DNA of 64,000 nt from Candidatus Lutibacillus vidarii (GCA_016717165.1 JADKGA010000002.1:620001-684000); one strand, 5' to 3'; positions 26,886 to 34,919 are shown, counted from the first letter of the stretch. The notes: generated by a model from the sequence alone, not told the origin. Made by a program: numbers and translations.

Positions 26886-28220
26886 TCAGGCCGACTCGGT
26901 GGGCCGCTGGGCGTCGGCCTCGGTCTCGGTCTCGGCGTCGGCGTCAGCGTCAGGGTCGGTCTCGGCGTCGGCGTCCGCCTCAACAAGGTCGGCGGTGGCT
27001 GGGTCGTCAAGCGCCTCGAGTGCGTCCAGCTCGGCCAGGTCGATCGGCTGGGTGGCGCCCAGCTCGGCTGCCTCGTCCGCCGCGCCCTGGCCGTCCGCGA
27101 CCGCCGGGAGGTCGGCGAACCGCTCGTCGGCGTCGGCGCCTGAGCTCTCGTCGAGCGCCACCGAGTCGTCGGCCGGCCGCTCGTCCGCGGCGACCGGGGC
27201 GGCCGGCGTGGCCGGGCCGGCCGCTGCGTGGCGGCCACCGGCCCACGGCTCGGGGAGGTCGTCGCGGTAGACGTGCAGCGAGAGGGCGTCGTCATTGGTC
27301 GCCGCGAGGAACTGGTCCAGGCGGCGCAGCTGCCCCGCGATCGTCGTCGTCAGAGTGATGTCTGCGGCACCCACCGCGTTGAGCAGCCGTCGCATCAGCG
27401 ACAGCTCGCCGGCCAGGTGCGCCCGGACGACCAGGTGCGGGTCGGCGCGCTCGATGAGGACGCTGCGGTAGCCGTCGCGGATGTCGTCGACGACATCCGG
27501 CGGGCACTCCGAGACGATGGCCGCCCAGTCGTCGGCCGGATCGGCGATCTTCGCGAGCTCCCAGCCGGTCACGGCGGCGACGGTCCCGGACGCGACATCC
27601 TCCGCATCGCCGAAGGACACGAGCATCCGGTCCCCGGCGAGCGAACCGTGCACCGGTGTCGGGGCGAAGCGCCAGATCGCGACATCCTCGAGGGCCTTCT
27701 CCCAGCGGGCGAGCAGACCCGTCGGCACATGCCCGGTCCCGGCGCCCTGGTCCAGCTCGGCGAGGCGGCGCTGGCGGTACTCCTCGGCGTCATACGTGGG
27801 GACGCCGGCCTCCTCGAACAGGCCTCGGTCGACATTGTGGATCGCGGCCAGGGCCCGGCCGAGCGCGGTCGCCAGCCCGACCCCCGGGGGCACCTTGGTG
27901 AGGTCGATCGGGCGACCCGGCAGCATCGGGTAGACCATGACCCGGCCCTCGGGCACCGGGACGAAGCCGGCCGGGGCGGGCACCTTGAACGGCAGTCGCC
28001 GCCCGACGAGGCGCAGCAGCAGGGCGCTGCCGTCAAGCAGGGCGCCGTCGGCGCTGGAGCGGGGGGAGCGGACGACCCAGCTGCGGTCCCGGTCGTCGGT
28101 GAGGAAGGCCACGTCGAAGCGGCCGCTCGTTCCCTCCGGTGGGCTCCACGTCGACACCGGCTGAAGGCCGGGGACGGCAGCGGTCGCCAGGGCGGCAAGC
28201 ACGAGGGGGCTGCGTGTCAC
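26886..28220 (-). CDS. APH-type kinase-fold protein lacking catalytic residues
   Basis: A 444-residue protein with the aminoglycoside/macrolide phosphotransferase fold (about 30-290). Where active members have HGDxxxxN, this has PVHGSLAGDRMLV (Asp to Ser, Asn to Arg). Where they have IDWExA, it has VTGWELAKIADPADDWA (metal Asp to Gly). Both key acidic residues are lost, so it is probably a pseudokinase. After about 330 it has a long acidic Ala/Asp/Glu tail with DADAETETEADA low complexity. GTG 28220 follows GGTGGA. It sits between adnB (convergent) and nudC (divergent). Confidence 0.75.
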   Translation of the reverse strand: MTRSPLVLAALATAAVPGLQPVSTWSPPEGTSGRFDVAFLTDDRDRSWVVRSPRSSADGALLDGSALLLRLVGRRLPFKVPAPAGFVPVPEGRVMVYPMLPGRPIDLTKVPPGVGLATALGRALAAIHNVDRGLFEEAGVPTYDAEEYRQRRLAELDQGAGTGHVPTGLLARWEKALEDVAIWRFAPTPVHGSLAGDRMLVSFGDAEDVASGTVAAVTGWELAKIADPADDWAAIVSECPPDVVDDIRDGYRSVLIERADPHLVVRAHLAGELSLMRRLLNAVGAADITLTTTIAGQLRRLDQFLAATNDDALSLHVYRDDLPEPWAGGRHAAAGPATPAAPVAADERPADDSVALDESSGADADERFADLPAVADGQGAADEAAELGATQPIDLAELDALEALDDPATADLVEADADAETDPDADADAETETEADAQRPTESA

Positions 28221-28265
28221 GGGTCCACCGTATGGCGTCCGGCCCGTCCGCGGCGTCAGCGACGC

Positions 28266-28296
28266 CGTACGACCCGTGCCCGCGACGCGTCGTACG
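28266..28296. promoter_or_regulatory. CGTACGAC/GTCGTACG inverted repeat in divergent promoter
   Basis: CGTACGAC (28266-28273) and GTCGTACG (28289-28296) form 8-bp arms around 15 bp, each containing the self-complementary hexamer CGTACG. It lies between the divergent pseudokinase and nudC genes, directly before the preferred nudC ATG. It fits a regulator site; the binding protein is unknown. Confidence 0.5.
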
Positions 28297-29223
28297 ATGC
28301 GCCCTGTGCCGTCGGACCCGCTGAGCGACCTGCCGCTGGCGCTCGGTGGGCTGTCCCGGGCGACCGAGGAGCGCGCCCGCGCCACCCTGCTGCCGGACCT
28401 GCTCGCCGACCCGGGGACCGTCGTCCTCGACCTCGCCGGCGACGCGATGCCGGTTCAGGCCACGGCTGGCGGGGACCTCTCGGTGGCTCGCCGGCCCCCC
28501 GGCCCCGAGGACGCCGAGCGGCTGGCGCTCTTCCTCGGCCGCGACGACGCAGGGACGGCATACGTGGCGGTCGTCCACCCGACCCGACCGGAGGCGCAGG
28601 CGCCCTGGCAGACCTTGCGAGTCGTCGGCGAGCGCCTCGACCGGGTCGACGCGGGACTGTTCGCCACGGCGTCCGCGCTGGCCAACTGGCATGCGGCGCA
28701 CGTGCGCTGCCCGCGATGCGGCGCCCCGACCGAGTCCGCCCACGGCGGCTGGGTGCGCCGCTGCACAGCGGACGGCACCGAGCACTACCCCCGGTCCGAC
28801 CCGGCCGTCATCATGTCCGTCCTCGACCGCCACGACCGGCTGCTGCTCAGCCGGGGCGCGACCTGGCCGGAGCGGAGGTTCTCCGTGCAGGCCGGCTTCG
28901 TCGAGCCGGGGGAGTCCCTCGAGGCGGCCGTGGCCCGAGAGGTCCGCGAGGAGGTCGGCCTCGACGTCGGCGAGATCACCTACCTCGGCAACCAGCCGTG
29001 GCCCTTCCCGGCCTCGCTCATGGTGGGCTTCACCTGCCGCACCGACCGCCCCGACCTGCGCCTGGACCCCGGCGAGATCGCCGAGGCCCGCTGGGTGAGC
29101 CGGCCCGAGTACCTCGGCGCGCTCGCGTCCGGCGAGATCATCACCCCGACCGGCATCTCGATCGCCAAACGGATCATCGAACGGTGGCTCGGCCACCCGG
29201 TCCCCACCAGCCCGCTGCCCTGA
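28297..29223 (+). CDS. nudC: NAD(+) diphosphatase / NAD-cap decapping Nudix enzyme
   Basis: A 308-residue NudC-type hydrolase splitting NAD(H) to NMN(H) and AMP, and in studied bacteria removing NAD caps from RNA. The zinc ribbon starts CPRCGAPTE (about 137) with a partner Cys in VRRCTADG. The Nudix box is GFVEPGESLEAAVAREVREE (about 200), followed by the NudC-specific YLGNQPWPFPASLM. GTG codons at 28276 and 28306 are alternative starts; the ATG is preferred. The phosphodiesterase gene starts 20 bp downstream. In mycobacteria nudC also sits by uvrD2. Confidence 0.92.
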   Translation: MRPVPSDPLSDLPLALGGLSRATEERARATLLPDLLADPGTVVLDLAGDAMPVQATAGGDLSVARRPPGPEDAERLALFLGRDDAGTAYVAVVHPTRPEAQAPWQTLRVVGERLDRVDAGLFATASALANWHAAHVRCPRCGAPTESAHGGWVRRCTADGTEHYPRSDPAVIMSVLDRHDRLLLSRGATWPERRFSVQAGFVEPGESLEAAVAREVREEVGLDVGEITYLGNQPWPFPASLMVGFTCRTDRPDLRLDPGEIAEARWVSRPEYLGALASGEIITPTGISIAKRIIERWLGHPVPTSPLP

Positions 29224-29243
29224 CCATCACCGGAGAGACGACC

Positions 29244-30719
29244 ATGACCCGTGACGCCGCCGTCGCCGCCCTCTGCCAGCCCGAGCTCGCCTCGGTCGTC
29301 GACCTGGTCTGCTGGGTCGAGGACGGCATGCCGTATGCCGCCAACCACCTCGGTCGGGTGCGCTGGCCGGACGACCAGACCCGGGAGGTCGTCGCTGGGG
29401 TTGACCCGATCGGTTCGGAGGACCCGATGGCCTTCCTCCCGTACGCGCGCGAGGTCGCCGCGGCGTCGCCGGCGGTCTCCACCGAGAACGCCTACCCCTA
29501 TCCCGCGGCCCGGATCCGCTCGCTCTTCGCCGACCCGGACCGCAGCCCGGACCTCGCGATCGTCCACACCCCGCGGCACTTCTTCCCCGAGCAGGGCGGC
29601 CACGTCGGCGAGCACGGCTCGCTCGACGTCATCCAGTCCCGGGCCCCCTTCCTCCTCTCCGGCGCCGGTGTGCGCCAGATGGGGTATGTCGACGACCACG
29701 CCCGGCTCGTCGACGTGGGCCCCACGCTGGCCGTTCTCGCGGGCGTGCCCGAGTCCGACCTCGTGGACGCCGAGGGTGCGCCGCTGGACGGACGCCCTGC
29801 CACGGCATACCTCGACCTCGACGCGGGGCGACCGCGCGCGGTGGTGGGCATCCTCTGGGACGGGGGGCACAGCGGCGAGGTGCTCCACCTCGCCGAAGAG
29901 GGGGTGCTGCCCAATGTCGCGCGGCTCATCGAACGGGGCACGGCGCTGCGCGGCGGCGCGGTCGCGGAGTTCCCGAGCCTGACCCTGACCAACCACACCG
30001 CGATCCTCACCGGCCTCGGCCCGGGGCGGCACGGGGTGATGGGCAATGTCTACTACGACCGGGCGACCGGGGAGCAGGTCGTCCCCAATGACGCCTCGAC
30101 CTGGCATCGCAGCGCCGAATGGCTCCGGCCGGCGGCGCGGACGGTCTTCGAGATGGTCGCCGCGCACTGCCCGCCGGACTGGCCTGGCGCGCGGACCGCG
30201 AGCATCGACGAGGCGATCGAGCGGGGGGCGGACTACTCGACGATGCAGCTCATCCGGGCCGCCGGCGCCGGCACCGCCGACGCGATGGACCACATGCGCC
30301 CACCGGCGGCGGACTCGCCCTTCCTGCGCCGGCCCGAGTATCTCGCCGACTCGTACTTCGAGTGGGGCGTCAGCGTCGACGACGCCGGGCTGCAGCAGCT
30401 GCTCCAGGTCTGGGCCGATGCGGCGAGCGCGCCGCGGCTGACCTGGTGGGCCAATGTCGTCACCGACGCGGGGCACCACGGCGCCGGGCCACGCTCGGAG
30501 ATGGGCCGCGAGGCGCTGCAGCAGTCCGATGCCCGACTCGGCGTCTTCCTGGACCACCTGGAGCGGCTCGGAATGCTCGACGAGGTCGCCATCGTCCTGA
30601 CCGCCGACCACGGCTTCGAGACCTCGGACCCCTCCGTCACCGGGTCGTGGCGCTCCGCCCTGGACGGGCTCGGGGTGCCCTATCGCGACGAGGGCCCGGG
30701 TTTCGTCTACTTCCTCTGA
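29244..30719 (+). CDS. Alkaline-phosphatase-superfamily phosphodiesterase, rearranged
   Basis: A 491-residue protein. The second half is a type I phosphodiesterase core: AVVGILWDGGHSGEV, nucleophile region FPSLTLTNHTAILTG (Thr about 245), metal motifs VTDAGHHG (about 407) and LTADHGFE (about 454). It then stops soon after, at GPGFVYFL. The part usually found after the DHG motif appears instead at the N terminus: GGHVGEHGSL, PFLLSGAGV and VDVGPTLAVLAGVP (about 120-180). So the domain looks circularly permuted, or is a remnant domain fused to a shortened one. Substrate unknown; likely a nucleotide or phospholipid phosphodiester. Confidence 0.75.
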   Translation: MTRDAAVAALCQPELASVVDLVCWVEDGMPYAANHLGRVRWPDDQTREVVAGVDPIGSEDPMAFLPYAREVAAASPAVSTENAYPYPAARIRSLFADPDRSPDLAIVHTPRHFFPEQGGHVGEHGSLDVIQSRAPFLLSGAGVRQMGYVDDHARLVDVGPTLAVLAGVPESDLVDAEGAPLDGRPATAYLDLDAGRPRAVVGILWDGGHSGEVLHLAEEGVLPNVARLIERGTALRGGAVAEFPSLTLTNHTAILTGLGPGRHGVMGNVYYDRATGEQVVPNDASTWHRSAEWLRPAARTVFEMVAAHCPPDWPGARTASIDEAIERGADYSTMQLIRAAGAGTADAMDHMRPPAADSPFLRRPEYLADSYFEWGVSVDDAGLQQLLQVWADAASAPRLTWWANVVTDAGHHGAGPRSEMGREALQQSDARLGVFLDHLERLGMLDEVAIVLTADHGFETSDPSVTGSWRSALDGLGVPYRDEGPGFVYFL

Positions 30720-30746
30720 CCCGGGCTTGCGCTGACCGCGCCCGGG
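30720..30746. terminator. Hairpin between convergent genes
   Basis: CCCGGGC (30720-30726) pairs with GCCCGGG (30740-30746) across 13 nt, in the 45-bp gap between the convergent phosphodiesterase and mycoredoxin genes. There is no T run, so its terminator role is tentative. Confidence 0.35.
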
Positions 30747-30764
30747 CGTACCTGACCGGCGTGC

Positions 30765-31037
30765 TCAGCCGAGCTTGCGGCGCACCGAGTTGGCTGAGGG
30801 GTTCGTCTCGGTCGTCCCGTCCGGGAAGACGACGGTGGGGACGGTCTGGTTGCCGCCATTGGCCGCCATGACCACCGCCACGGCGTCCGGGTCGCTCTCG
30901 ATGTCCACCTCGCGGAAGCCGATGCCGGCGCGTTTGAGGCCCTCCTTGAGGATGCGGCAGTAGCCGCACCACGGCGTGGTGAACATCGTCACGGTGCCGT
31001 GGGCCGGAACGTAGGGCGCGAGGGTGCTGGACGTCAT
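30765..31037 (-). CDS. mrx1: Mycoredoxin (glutaredoxin-like)
   Basis: A 90-residue thioredoxin-fold protein with the active site TTPWCGYCRILKEGL (CGYC, about 24-27) and the cis-Pro loop GGNQTVPTVVFPDG. Mycoredoxin 1 reduces mycothiol-mixed disulfides using mycothiol. Its position beside uvrD2 and whiB7 matches Rv3198A, which supports this over a generic glutaredoxin. It is divergent from uvrD2 by 116 bp. Confidence 0.92.
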   Translation of the reverse strand: MTSSTLAPYVPAHGTVTMFTTPWCGYCRILKEGLKRAGIGFREVDIESDPDAVAVVMAANGGNQTVPTVVFPDGTTETNPSANSVRRKLG

Positions 31038-31153
31038 ACGGACCGCAACGCCGCAGACCCGACGTTCCTTCCCGAGGCCCTTCCCACGGCTCCTCCTGAG
31101 GTCTCCCCTCGCCGCGCGTCTGGGCTGTCGGCGCGGCCGCCTACGATCGGTGG

Positions 31154-33262
31154 GTGCCCACCCCGGACGAGGTGCTCGACGCCCTCGACCCCGAGCAGCG
31201 CGAGGTCGCCGCGTCGCCGCTCGGGCCCATGTGCGTGCTCGCCGGGGCCGGGACGGGCAAGACCCGCGCGATCACCCACCGGATCGCGTATGGCGTCCTG
31301 TCCGGCGCCTACCCCGCGCAGCGGGTCCTCGCGGTGACCTTCACGGCACGGGCGGCCGGGGAGATGCGGACCCGGCTGCGGGCGTTGGGGGTCCCGGGCG
31401 TCCAGGCCCGCACCTTCCACGCCGCCGCCCTGCGCCAGCTGCACTACTTCTGGCCGCAGGCGATCGGCGGGGCCGCCCCGCAGGTCCTGCCGCACAAGGC
31501 CCCGGTCGTCGCCGAGGCCGCGTCACGGCTGCGGCTCGAGGTCGACCGCGCGATGATCCGCGACCTTGCCGCCGAGGTCGAGTGGGCCAAGGTCAACCTG
31601 CTCACCCCCGCGACCTATGCCGCCGCCGCGCGCCGGGCCGAGCGCAGCCCCGCGGGGATGGACCCGATCGCGGTGGCCCGGGTCATCGAGGCGTACGAGG
31701 AGGCCAAGACCGCCCGGGGCGCGATCGACTTCGAGGACGTCCTGCTCGTCACGGCGGGCATCCTCGGCGACCGTGAGGACATCGCCCGGACGGTCCGCGG
31801 TCAGTACCGCCACTTCGTCGTCGACGAGTACCAGGACGTCAACGCGGTCCAGCAGCGGCTCCTCGACCTGTGGCTCGGCGACCGGCGCGACGTCTGCGTG
31901 GTCGGCGACCCGGACCAGACGATCTACTCGTTCACCGGGGCCTCACCGGCCCATCTCGTCGGTTTCCCGAACCGGTTCCGGGGCGCGCCGGTGGTCCGGC
32001 TGGTCCGCAACTACCGCTCGACGCCGCAGATCGTCGGGCTGGCCAATCTCGTCGTCGGTGGGGGCCGGCTGCAGGCCCAGGCCGCGCCGGGGGCCGCCCC
32101 GACGCTCACCGCCTATCCCGACGACCCCGCCGAGGCGCAGGGCGTCGCGACCGAGATCGCGGCCCTGGTCGCCGGCGGCCACAACCCGGCCCGGATCGCC
32201 GTGCTCTTCCGGACCAACGCCCAGTCGGAGGCCTTCGAGGCCGCCTTGGCCCGGGCTGGGGTGCCCTACCTCGTCCGCGGCGGGGAGCGCTTCTTCGCCC
32301 GCAAGGAGGTCCGCGACGCCATCCTGCTCATGCGGGGCGCGGCCCGCTCCGACGACGGCGCCATTCCGCTGCCCGAGCTGGTCCGCGAGGTCGTCTCCGC
32401 GAGCGGCTGGACCCCCGAGCCACCGGCGAGCACCGGAGCGGTGCGGGAGCGCTGGGAGTCGGTCGCAGCGCTGGTGGCACTGGCCGAGGAGCTCGTCGCC
32501 GTGGTGCCCGAGGCCCGGCTGCCCGACCTGGTCCGCGACCTCGACGAGCGGGCCGCCGCTCAGCACGCCCCGACCGTGGCCGGGGTGACCCTCGCGTCGC
32601 TGCACGCGGCCAAGGGCCTGGAGTGGGATGTCGTCTTCCTCGCCGGGTGCAGCGACGGCTTCATCCCGATCACCATGGCCGAGGGCCCGGCCGCGATCGC
32701 CGAGGAGCGCCGGCTGCTCTATGTCGGGGTGACCCGGGCCCGGCAGCAGCTGCGGGTGACCTGGGCGCAGGCCCGCACGCCGGGGGCCTCGCCGAGCCGG
32801 CGGCCCAGCCGGTTCCTCGACGCCGCCGCGCCCGTGCTCGGGGAGGGGGCGCGCAGCGCGCCAAAACGGCCCCGGTCCGGTTCGGGGTCCGGCTCGGGTG
32901 GGCCGGGGTCCGGGCGACGGGTCGTCATACGGCGCTGTTCGGGCTGTCAGCGCGAGCTCACCACCGCTGCCGAGCGCAAGGTGGGCCGGTGCTCCACCTG
33001 CCCCCCGACGTATGACGAGGCGACCTTCGAGGCCCTGCGCACCTGGCGCAGCGCCGTCGCGAAGGCGACCAAGGTGCCGGCATACGTGGTCTTCACCGAT
33101 GCGACGCTCACCGCGATCGCGGAGCGGCGACCGGCGACAAGATCGGCGCTCGCTGAGGTGTCCGGCGTTGGCGCTCGGAAGCTCTCAACGTATGGCGAGG
33201 CAGTGCTCGCCGTCCTCGGCGGGGCGGACCCGGACGAGGCCGCTGAGAAGATCATTCGATAA
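31154..33262 (+). CDS. uvrD2: UvrD2-type superfamily 1 helicase
   Basis: A 702-residue 3'-5' DNA helicase. Motifs: I LAGAGTGKTRA (about 31), Ia TFTARAAGEM, II VVDEYQDVN (about 224), III VVGDPDQTIYSFTGA, IV LVRNYRSTPQ, V LHAAKGLEWDVV, VI LLYVGVTRARQQL. It then has the UvrD2 hallmarks: a tetracysteine element CSGCQREL...GRCSTC (about 595) and a C-terminal HRDC domain (FEALRTWRSAVAKATKVPAY). The GTG start gives MPTPDEVLDAL. The TAA stop at 33262 is 6 bp before the -35 of the whiB7 promoter. Confidence 0.94.
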   Translation: MPTPDEVLDALDPEQREVAASPLGPMCVLAGAGTGKTRAITHRIAYGVLSGAYPAQRVLAVTFTARAAGEMRTRLRALGVPGVQARTFHAAALRQLHYFWPQAIGGAAPQVLPHKAPVVAEAASRLRLEVDRAMIRDLAAEVEWAKVNLLTPATYAAAARRAERSPAGMDPIAVARVIEAYEEAKTARGAIDFEDVLLVTAGILGDREDIARTVRGQYRHFVVDEYQDVNAVQQRLLDLWLGDRRDVCVVGDPDQTIYSFTGASPAHLVGFPNRFRGAPVVRLVRNYRSTPQIVGLANLVVGGGRLQAQAAPGAAPTLTAYPDDPAEAQGVATEIAALVAGGHNPARIAVLFRTNAQSEAFEAALARAGVPYLVRGGERFFARKEVRDAILLMRGAARSDDGAIPLPELVREVVSASGWTPEPPASTGAVRERWESVAALVALAEELVAVVPEARLPDLVRDLDERAAAQHAPTVAGVTLASLHAAKGLEWDVVFLAGCSDGFIPITMAEGPAAIAEERRLLYVGVTRARQQLRVTWAQARTPGASPSRRPSRFLDAAAPVLGEGARSAPKRPRSGSGSGSGGPGSGRRVVIRRCSGCQRELTTAAERKVGRCSTCPPTYDEATFEALRTWRSAVAKATKVPAYVVFTDATLTAIAERRPATRSALAEVSGVGARKLSTYGEAVLAVLGGADPDEAAEKIIR

Positions 33263-33303
33263 ATCGTTTGGCAGCCTGAAGCGACGGGCGTAACCTGAGG
33301 CCC
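33261..33303 (+). promoter_or_regulatory. Predicted whiB7 promoter with upstream AT tract
   Basis: TTGGCA (33268-33273) and TAACCT (33291-33296) are separated by exactly 17 bp. AAAT lies just upstream of the -35, at 33261-33264. WhiB7-activated promoters are known to carry an AT-rich tract just upstream of the -35, bound by the AT-hook, so autoregulation is likely. Transcription would begin near 33303, leaving a leader of about 420 nt. Confidence 0.7.
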
Positions 33304-33353
33304 GCGGCACGATGCCGCCCGAGAACCTGACGACGGAAGGAGGGGCGTTACCG

Positions 33354-33533
33354 ATGATGACCACCACAACGTGGACCCTCGGCTATGACGCCGCGCGGTG
33401 CCGTGCGCTCGCGACCCTCACCCTGTCGCCCGTCACGCTCAGCGCCAAGGGGACCGGTCTGTCCAATGGCCACATCAGCGATGTTGAGCCGTTCGGCACG
33501 GGATCTCTCCGCACCCAAGGACCTCCTGTCTAG
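33354..33533 (+). CDS. whiB7 leader upstream ORF
   Basis: A 59-residue reading frame MMTTTTWTLGYDAARCRALA... starting behind a strong ribosome site (GGAAGGAGG at 33335-33343) and ending at TAG 33531-33533. It lies wholly in the whiB7 leader. Characterised whiB7 genes have a short translated upstream ORF whose stalled translation prevents early termination. Its stop codon is inside the hairpin at 33525-33549. It is probably a cis-acting sensor rather than a functional peptide. Confidence 0.75.
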   Translation: MMTTTTWTLGYDAARCRALATLTLSPVTLSAKGTGLSNGHISDVEPFGTGSLRTQGPPV

Positions 33534-33549
33534 CAGTCGCTAGACGCAG
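33525..33549 (+). promoter_or_regulatory. Hairpin over the upstream ORF stop codon
   Basis: GTCTAGC and GCTAGAC pair around the loop AGTC, with CCT/AGG extending the stem after a two-base bulge. The TAG stop of the upstream ORF is in the left arm. Ribosomes on the last codons would melt it, so it is a candidate antiterminator or pause structure of the whiB7 leader. Confidence 0.6.
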
Positions 33550-33559
33550 GGCCACCTTC

Positions 33560-33604
33560 GAGGCCGCGGAACCCCCACCGGGATCCGCGGCCTCGGTGCT
33601 TTTT
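33560..33604 (+). terminator. Attenuator terminator of the whiB7 leader
   Basis: GAGGCCGCGGA (33560-33570) pairs perfectly with TCCGCGGCCTC (33584-33594), and a TTTTT run follows at 33600-33604. It is the clearest intrinsic terminator in the window and lies between the upstream ORF and whiB7, where early termination would keep whiB7 off. Confidence 0.88.
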
Positions 33605-33724
33605 CCGGGTCACCCCCGAACCGGCCAGGACCACCTGGCCCCACCATCCAGCACCACCGGCCCACCACCAGGGCCACCGAAGGCGAGGACCACAAGTCCT
33701 CGGAACCATGAGGAGGTGAGCGAC

Positions 33725-34012
33725 GTGCAGCTCAGCGACCTGATCGACCTGCAGGTCCTCGCGACGCAGTCCGGCGGACAGATCCCGTGCCGCGAGTCGG
33801 ACCCTGAGGTCTGGTTCGCCGAGAGCCCGGCCGATGTCGAGTTCGCCAAGGCACTGTGCCGGACCTGTCCGGCGCGGATGTCCTGCCTGGCCGGGGCACG
33901 TGAGCGCGCCGAGCCGTGGGGCGTCTGGGGCGGGGAGCTGTTCATCGCCGGCGTCGTCGTCCCCCGGAAGCGACCGCGGGGGCGTCCCCGCAAGGACGAG
34001 GTTGCTGCGTGA
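33725..34012 (+). CDS. whiB7: WhiB7 transcriptional activator
   Basis: A 95-residue 4Fe-4S WhiB protein that turns on intrinsic resistance to ribosome-targeting antibiotics and redox genes. Cluster cysteines are at 22, 45, 48 and 54 (IPCRES, LCRTCPARMSC). The sigma-contact turn is WGVWGGELF. The C-terminal AT-hook RPRGRPRK identifies WhiB7. The GTG at 33725 sits 8 nt after GAGGAGG; a GTG at 33716 is in frame but too close to that site. The next gene downstream (glycosylase, 34108) may be co-transcribed. Confidence 0.95.
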   Translation: MQLSDLIDLQVLATQSGGQIPCRESDPEVWFAESPADVEFAKALCRTCPARMSCLAGARERAEPWGVWGGELFIAGVVVPRKRPRGRPRKDEVAA

Positions 34013-34107
34013 CCTCGACCTGGGGGCGGGCGGTTCCGTCGGGCGTCGACCCGGCGGGACCGCCCGAGCAGCGTTTGGGGGGACTCGCGGGTGGCATCCT
34101 GGAGGGC

Positions 34108-34674
34108 ATGCCACGCTTCCAGATCGCCCAGGACCCCGCGGCCGACGCCGTCCTGGGCGAGGACCCCTTCGCCCTGCTGTGCGGGATGCTCCTGGACCAG
34201 CAGGTCCCCATGGAGGTTGCCTTCGCCGGTCCGGCGAAGATCCTCGAGCGGTTCGGCACCCTCGACCCGGCGGCGATCGCGGCGGCCGACGCGGGCGAGT
34301 TCGCCGCGCTGTGTGCGCAGCGCCCGGCGGTCCACCGGTTCCCCGGGTCGATGGCGGCGCGGGTGCAGTCTCTCGCCGCGGTCGTGGCGCAGGAGTATGC
34401 CGGCGACGCCTCCCGGATCTGGACGCAGGCTCGCGACGGCGCCGACCTGGTCCGTCGGCTCGAGGCGCTGCCCGGTTTCGGGGCGGCCAAGGCGAAGATC
34501 TTCGGCGCGCTCGTCGGCAAGCAGCTCGGCATACAGCCCCCTGGGTGGGAGGAGGCGACCACCCCGTATGGCGAGCCGGGCGCGTACCGGTCAGTGGCCG
34601 ATGTCGTCGACGCCGAGTCGCTGCTGAAGGTACGGGCGACGAAGAAGGCGGCCAAGGCCGCCGCCCGCGGCTGA
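34108..34674 (+). CDS. HhH-GPD-type base-excision DNA repair protein
   Basis: A 188-residue protein of the actinobacterial HhH-GPD-type family: PFALLCGMLLDQQVPMEVAF, then LARRLEALPGFGAAKAKIF-like sequence (RRLEALPGFGAAKAKIFGAL), a helix-hairpin-helix. The Lys that marks bifunctional glycosylases and the usual catalytic Asp are not clearly placed, so substrate and mechanism are unclear. The ATG follows GGAGGG. Its stop overlaps the small zinc-ribbon gene by ATGA-type coupling. Confidence 0.82.
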   Translation: MPRFQIAQDPAADAVLGEDPFALLCGMLLDQQVPMEVAFAGPAKILERFGTLDPAAIAAADAGEFAALCAQRPAVHRFPGSMAARVQSLAAVVAQEYAGDASRIWTQARDGADLVRRLEALPGFGAAKAKIFGALVGKQLGIQPPGWEEATTPYGEPGAYRSVADVVDAESLLKVRATKKAAKAAARG

Positions 34675-34862
34675 TGGAACTGGTGGGGAAAGCGGAGCGG
34701 CCGGTCTGCGCGACCTGCGGCGCGGTGGCGGAGGACCCGGCGGGTGCGCGGTTGACCTGGTCGTATGGCGTCGAGGCGGACCGGCCGGGGTGGACCTGCG
34801 ACCGGTGCTCCCGCCAGTTCCTGCGCAGCATCGAGGGCCGGCTCGCGCCGGAGTGGTGGTAG
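34674..34862 (+). CDS. Small protein with two CxxC knuckles
   Basis: A 62-residue protein MELVGKAERPVCATCGAV..., with CATCG and CDRCS forming a probable zinc ribbon and a C-terminal SRQFLRSIEGRLAPEWW. The start overlaps the glycosylase stop (TGATG), so it is likely translationally coupled. I do not recognise a named family. The overlap and paired cysteines argue that it is real. Confidence 0.65.
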   Translation: MELVGKAERPVCATCGAVAEDPAGARLTWSYGVEADRPGWTCDRCSRQFLRSIEGRLAPEWW

Positions 34863-34919
34863 CGCGAGGGGGCTGGTGCTGACTCCAGGGCAGGGGAGCA
34901 CTGTCTGGGCCGCGCCGCG

